NCBI RefSeq assembly: GCF_040954835.1
Contig: NC_090700.1
Span: 27,693,501 to 27,757,500, forward strand
Length of the DNA stretch: 64,000 nucleotides
Source: Lepisosteus oculatus
Lineage: Eukaryota; Chordata; Actinopteri; Semionotiformes; Lepisosteidae
Reading direction: 5' to 3'
The first letter of the stretch is position 1. Each line of letters opens with the position of its first letter. The notes under the pieces are model-generated. The model did no database searches, was not told where the DNA came from, and saw nothing but the letters and a program-made list of their open reading frames with translations. Below, one piece after another: positions 63,741 to 64,000 of this stretch. The position numbers and the translations under genes are program-made.

Positions 63741-64000
63741 ACTTTTTTTCCTTTTGTGGTATTTCCTAAATTTCTCTTTTTGCCACATTTAGGTTGTTGG
63801 AAGCTAATTGCCTACTTGTACCTCAATAGGCAAGCACAAATCATATCTCTTGAAATCTGTTTAGCAAGGTTGTCTTGCAGATTTGACCTAAAACCTACAC
63901 CTGCAGACTGTCTTTGGACTATTTATGTATGCTGTGATTGACCTAGACCCACACTATGCATTGAATTTACCAAATTGAAAAGTGGTAATCTGGTAAAACA
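63741..64000. other. Receptor (plus gene) sequence to window edge, nothing recognised
   Basis: Probably intron downstream of the last visible C exon. An open frame across 63678-63941 has no recognisable domain. Confidence 0.35.

Noticed and set aside
1-64000. CRISPR arrays, operons or bacterial-type signals
   Set aside because: Intron-containing genes, LTR elements and SINEs show this is eukaryotic nuclear DNA; no spaced identical repeats of CRISPR type were seen.

Overview
The window looks like ray-finned fish nuclear DNA. It is AT-rich, intron-rich and crowded with fish-type transposable elements: 5S rRNA-derived and tRNA-derived SINEs, Tc1 and hAT transposons, a DIRS element, and Tf1/sushi-type Gypsy elements with their solo LTRs. 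The species cannot be fixed from sequence alone. A non-teleost or early-branching fish such as a gar or bowfin is possible, but that is only an impression.

The host content is a pair of divergently transcribed immunoglobulin-domain receptor genes of the FcR-like / leukocyte immune-type receptor (LITR) kind. The minus-strand gene (20680 back to 5265) can be assembled completely from 11 coding exons. It has a 31-nt ATG exon, a 36-nt signal-peptide mini-exon, seven Ig exons of four types in the order A-B-D-C-D-C-D, a transmembrane exon and a short tail exon. All junctions are phase 1 with AG/GT signals. The joined frame stays open for 777 codons plus a stop. The transmembrane segment carries an arginine in an NLIR context, as in mammalian receptors that pair with the FcR gamma chain. 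The tail has no ITIM or ITAM. The plus-strand paralogue starts at 34981 with the same 31-nt and 36-nt exons, has A and B exons of identical length (285 and 297 nt), then two C-type exons, and runs off the right edge. The two start codons are 14.3 kb apart.

Layout: 1-5 kb holds a Tc1 relic, LTR remnants and a SINE. 5.3-20.7 kb is the minus-strand receptor, with a 1.44-kb LTR, SINEs, a Tc1 relic and an hAT element in its introns. 20.7-35 kb is the intergenic space, with a decayed DIRS element (23.7-27.6 kb), a solo LTR, a short tandem repeat, a SINE with a perfect 17-bp target duplication, and two promoter-like fragments resembling the receptor 5' ends. 35-64 kb is the plus-strand receptor. Its B-to-C intron holds an older Gypsy relic (48.9-56.7 kb) into which a young, apparently intact sushi-group Gypsy element (49396-54503) has inserted. 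The young element has LTRs that read as identical and a 5-bp target duplication. A Tc1 relic and a hAT MITE follow downstream.

The strongest observations are the complete receptor model with its inverted partner, the roughly 1.1-kb tandem duplication of C-D exon pairs, and compensatory base changes between R-start and primer-binding site in the two Gypsy elements, which support self-primed reverse transcription.
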